DNA from: Candidatus Zixiibacteriota bacterium
Lineage (GTDB): Bacteria > Zixibacteria > MSB-5A5 > CAIYYT01
DNA: 7,534 bases
Direction of reading: 5' to 3'
Assembly: GCA_026397575.1 (NCBI GenBank)
Contig: JAPLUP010000477.1
Location: forward strand, 1 to 7,534
Part shown: positions 5,273 to 7,534 of the stretch, piece by piece
Layout of the letters: each line of letters opens with the position of its first letter
Position numbering within the stretch: the stretch's first letter is position 1
Program-made: the position numbers and the translations under genes
Notes under the pieces: generated by a model
Seen by the model: only the letters and a program-made list of their open reading frames with translations
Database searches by the model: none
Told to the model about the DNA's origin: nothing

Positions 5273-6990
5273 GAGGATTATGCCGTCAGGAAAGGGTTCC
5301 TAACGGCGTCCTCAAGTCGAAACCGCGAGGGTTTCGACCTACAAAACTCCCTACGCTGACGTTATATGTCATAACGGCGGTATTGCTCGCCCTCACTTCC
5401 ACCGCTCTGGCCACACCGACCGTCCGATTCTCCACTTTCCTTGGTGGTAATGCGGTTGACAACATCACCGCTGTCGTCATCGATCGGGGGGGACACATTT
5501 ATGTTACCGGTCATACCGTGTCGAACAATTTCCCGATCGAGCATGCGCTTCAAGACACCCGCGCGGCGGAAGATGACATTTTCATCGCCAAGCTTTGTTC
5601 TACCGGCGACACGCTGGAGTTTTGCACCTATTTCGGCGGCAACGGCAATGATCAGGCGACCGGCATTGCCATTGACAGCGCCGGACGTGTCTGGGTCTGC
5701 GGCTGGACAACATCAACGGATCTGCGGACGGTTATGCCATTGCAGGCGCAGAACGCCGGTTATGAGGACGCGCTCATTGTCTGTATGAGTGGCGCCGGCG
5801 ACTCGTTGTTGTTTTCATCCTATCTCGGTGGCAACGGGCAGGACAGAGCCAGTGACCTGGTGGTTGACAATTACGGCAGCGTTGGTGTCGTTGGCAGCAC
5901 CAGTTCGAGCAACTTCCCGATGGTTAAGGCGTTGATCGATACTCTGGCCGGAACGGCGTCCGATGCGTTTGTCTGCAAGATTAACACAACAAGCAAGTCA
6001 CTAAGCTATTCGACCTATTTCGGTGGCAGTGGCGCCGATAATGCCGTCGGCATTGTCATCGATACCGAGGGCGCGATCTATATCTCCGGCACGACAAGTT
6101 CGCCCGACTTGCCAGTTGTCCAACCCTTGCAGGATACGCTCATGGGCGGTTTTGATCTGTTCGTCGCGAAAATCGACTCTTCCGGCGCACCGCTGATCAG
6201 ATCGACCTACTGGGGTGGCATACAGAATGATGTCCCTCGGGGAATGGCGCTTGCTTCTGACGGCAAGGTGATTATTGCCGGCAGGACCCACTCGGCAGAT
6301 TACCCGTTGCACCTGCCGCTACAAGACTCGTGTCATTCCTGTGCGAGTCAGTACGAAGGATTTGTGACGGCGTTCGACAAAATGTCCGGAGCCGTGCAAT
6401 TTAGCACATATCTCGGCGGTGCATTGGGCGATGACGAAGCGAGCGCAGTTGTCGCTGACAAAAATGGCAAGATCATCGTCGTCGGTTGGACTTCGGCAAG
6501 CGATTTCCCCACGACGAAACCTTTGCAAAGCGAAACGTCAGGATTGCGCGAAGCTTTTGTCAGCATCATCTCTTCCAATGGCGACAGCAGTGAGTTCAGT
6601 ACTTTCTACGGTGGCGGGGGCGATGACGAGGCACAAGCCGTAGCAATGGTCAACGGCATGATCATAGTGGCAGGCAAAACCGGCTCGTCCGATTTTCCGC
6701 TGCAGAATCCGTGGTTGCATCAATATGCAGGCGGTTCATCGGACGGATTTGTTGCGCGCCTTGACTACGACGATGATCCATCATTATGCGGCGATTACGA
6801 TGGATCCGGTAGCGTAGACGTCGCAGATATAGTGCATCTGATTCAATTCATCTTTGCCTATGGCAGTCCTCTCCTTGACGGTCGTGGCGGCGATGTCGAT
6901 TGCGATGGAGGGCCATCGATAGCAGACGCTGTCTACATGATCAGTTACATATTCACCCACGGCGCTCCGCCATGCGCGTTGTGCAAGTGA
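5257..6990 (+). CDS. Exported SBBP-repeat beta-propeller protein with C-terminal dockerin-like pair; start displaced by a palindromic repeat
   Basis: A secreted protein built of seven SBBP-type repeats of about 65 residues, beginning near residues 58, 123, 187, 252, 316, 383 and 448 (numbered from the GTG at 5257). Each starts with S-T-Y/F-x-GG and carries a VxGxTxSxxFP-like strand; seven copies would close a seven-bladed propeller. A dockerin-like pair follows: GDYDGSGSVDVAD at 512-524 and GDVDCDGGPSIAD at 545-557, each with a full set of acidic ligands. Residues 33-52 are a good signal-peptide core ending ALA before TPTVRF. The 30 residues before it are unlike an N-terminus because they are encoded by a double hairpin (5282-5338). 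The GTG at 5257 lies inside the previous gene, nine bases after a GGAGG (5243-5247) that itself encodes its SGGP. The better site AGGAGG (5271-5276) serves an ATG at 5280 in another frame that stops after seven codons. The start in use is therefore uncertain and expression may be impaired. Its function is unknown; a surface interaction or display role is inferred. Confidence 0.8.
   Translation: MQRILGGLCRQERVPNGVLKSKPRGFRPTKLPTLTLYVITAVLLALTSTALATPTVRFSTFLGGNAVDNITAVVIDRGGHIYVTGHTVSNNFPIEHALQDTRAAEDDIFIAKLCSTGDTLEFCTYFGGNGNDQATGIAIDSAGRVWVCGWTTSTDLRTVMPLQAQNAGYEDALIVCMSGAGDSLLFSSYLGGNGQDRASDLVVDNYGSVGVVGSTSSSNFPMVKALIDTLAGTASDAFVCKINTTSKSLSYSTYFGGSGADNAVGIVIDTEGAIYISGTTSSPDLPVVQPLQDTLMGGFDLFVAKIDSSGAPLIRSTYWGGIQNDVPRGMALASDGKVIIAGRTHSADYPLHLPLQDSCHSCASQYEGFVTAFDKMSGAVQFSTYLGGALGDDEASAVVADKNGKIIVVGWTSASDFPTTKPLQSETSGLREAFVSIISSNGDSSEFSTFYGGGGDDEAQAVAMVNGMIIVAGKTGSSDFPLQNPWLHQYAGGSSDGFVARLDYDDDPSLCGDYDGSGSVDVADIVHLIQFIFAYGSPLLDGRGGDVDCDGGPSIADAVYMISYIFTHGAPPCALCK
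5271..5276 (+). promoter_or_regulatory. Strong ribosome binding site left facing an out-of-frame ATG
   Basis: AGGAGG overlaps the TAG stop (5270-5272) of the preceding gene and stands three bases before the ATG at 5280. That ATG reads only seven codons (MPSGKGS) to TAA at 5301-5303. The arrangement is the classic one for a coupled downstream gene, which suggests the propeller gene originally began at 5280 before extra sequence changed the frame. Confidence 0.55.
5282..5338. repeat. Tandem double-hairpin (REP-like) palindromic element
   Basis: Two strong hairpins stand eight bases apart. Hairpin one: GCCGT-C-AGGAA (5282-5292) pairs with TTCCT-A-ACGGC (5297-5307), ten base pairs with one central C-A mismatch and an AGGG loop. 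Hairpin two: GTCGAAACC (5316-5324) pairs perfectly with GGTTTCGAC (5330-5338) around GCGAG. Two adjacent hairpins of this size resemble paired REP/BIME-type elements that are scattered through genomes by RAYT transposases. No such transposase is in the window. The element covers the expected start of the propeller gene and is read through in that gene's frame. A regulatory attenuator is the alternative. Copies elsewhere in the genome would decide. Confidence 0.6.
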
Positions 6991-7015
6991 AACGAAAACT
7001 CTGCGGAAAATTCTC

Positions 7016-7534
7016 TTAGTGCAGTGGACGAAGTTTGGCGTAGCGGGCGACCAGATTCTTTGTGCCCGCGAAATGAAAACGAACCTCGACTTCAGTATTG
7101 TCGCCGGAACCCTTTCGATTCGTCACGGCACCCTCGCCCCAGCGGGGATGATAGACAGCGGCTCCGATACGAAGAAATGCATAGGGATCGTCGTCACCGT
7201 GATATTCAGGAAGCACAAACGACGAGTTGACGTTGCCGCGCGCATCGATGAGAGTGTAACGCACGGTATCGAGAACCTCATCGGGAACTTCATCAAGGAA
7301 CCGTGAACGCACCGTCTGCTTGTTTCCGAAACGCGCGCGGTGCAGCGCGTATGACAAGGTCAACCGCGATTTGGCGCGGGTCATGCCGACGTAGAACAGG
7401 CGGCGCTCTTCCTCAAGCTTGGCGGTGTCATCCAGACTACGCGAAATTGGAAACAGACCATCCTCCAAACCGGTGATAAAGACCGACTCGAATTCGAGAC
7501 CTTTGGCTCCGTGCAGTGTCATCAGAGTCACGGC
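7016..7534 (-). CDS. UvrD/PcrA-type superfamily 1 DNA helicase, C-terminal part (cut by the window edge)
   Basis: The last 172 or so codons of a 3'-5' DNA helicase of the UvrD/PcrA/Rep group, which unwinds DNA in repair and replication. Visible from the right edge inward: motif V region (LMTLHGAKGLEFESVFITG), LEDGLFPISRS, motif VI (EERRLFYVGMTRAKSRLTLS, containing the conserved arginine that contacts the ATP phosphate), then a linker. A C-terminal Tudor-like domain (YHPRWGEGAV, GTKNLVARYAKLRPL) ends at TAA 7018-7016. That C-terminal domain favours PcrA/UvrD over Rep. The frame is open through the right edge (Ala codon at 7534-7532), and the GTG at 7531 is an internal valine codon. The gene is convergent with the propeller gene, with only 25 bases between the stops and no clear terminator in them. 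Confidence 0.9.
   Translation of the reverse strand, partial: AVTLMTLHGAKGLEFESVFITGLEDGLFPISRSLDDTAKLEEERRLFYVGMTRAKSRLTLSYALHRARFGNKQTVRSRFLDEVPDEVLDTVRYTLIDARGNVNSSFVLPEYHGDDDPYAFLRIGAAVYHPRWGEGAVTNRKGSGDNTEVEVRFHFAGTKNLVARYAKLRPLH

Noticed and set aside
6991..7015. Bidirectional terminator between the convergent propeller and helicase genes
   Set aside because: The 25 bases hold no stem of useful length and no T-run after a hairpin.
7019..7306. Plus-strand 95-codon ORF opposite the helicase
   Set aside because: It lies entirely within the conserved C-terminal part of the helicase on the other strand and shows no domain.

Overview
The window looks like part of a chromosome from an uncultured bacterium of the FCB side of the tree. 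My best guess is candidate phylum Zixibacteria or a close relative. This is inference: two secreted proteins end in paired dockerin/EF-hand-like repeats of the form GDADxSGxVNIADxVxLIxYIFxGGPAP, a tail I associate with that group. Ribosome binding sites are strong GGAGG types and base composition is near 50% G+C. No phage, CRISPR or transposase gene is visible.

Left third (1-2195): an intact patatin-like lipid hydrolase (72-1127) is followed by a gene of the cysteine synthase / cystathionine beta-synthase family (1378-2195). The second gene looks whole if its 269-codon open frame is read from a TTG at 1386. The true N-terminus lies in a different frame, starting at an ATG at 1378 behind a good ribosome binding site. 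About 140 bases, including the codon for the PLP-binding lysine, are missing between the two pieces. I annotate it as a recently broken pseudogene.

Middle (2196-3664): about 800 bases without a convincing gene hold an inverted repeat (2312-2385), a stretch resembling the 3' half of an initiator tRNA (2401-2444), and a nested set of complementary segments (2574-2700) that could fold into a branched RNA. A free-standing PilZ domain protein (probable c-di-GMP receptor) lies on the minus strand (3005-3364). It is divergent from the secreted-protein pair across a 300-base region with a good sigma70-type promoter, a perfect palindrome and a GC-rich hairpin.

Right half (3665-7534): two genes that probably form an operon encode exported proteins with C-terminal dockerin-like pairs. 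The first (3665-5272) has a large body of unknown function. The second (5257-6990) is a seven-repeat SBBP-type beta-propeller. A tandem double hairpin of about 60 bases (5282-5338) sits exactly at the start of the second gene. Removing 58 or 61 bases would join the AGGAGG-preceded ATG at 5280 in frame to a textbook signal peptide, so a palindromic repeat seems to have inserted just after the start codon. The window ends in the C-terminal part of a UvrD/PcrA-type helicase on the minus strand, convergent with the propeller gene.

The two most valuable observations are the repeat inserted at the start codon and the deletion of the catalytic-lysine segment. The branched RNA-like structure at 2574-2700 is the best candidate for something undescribed.
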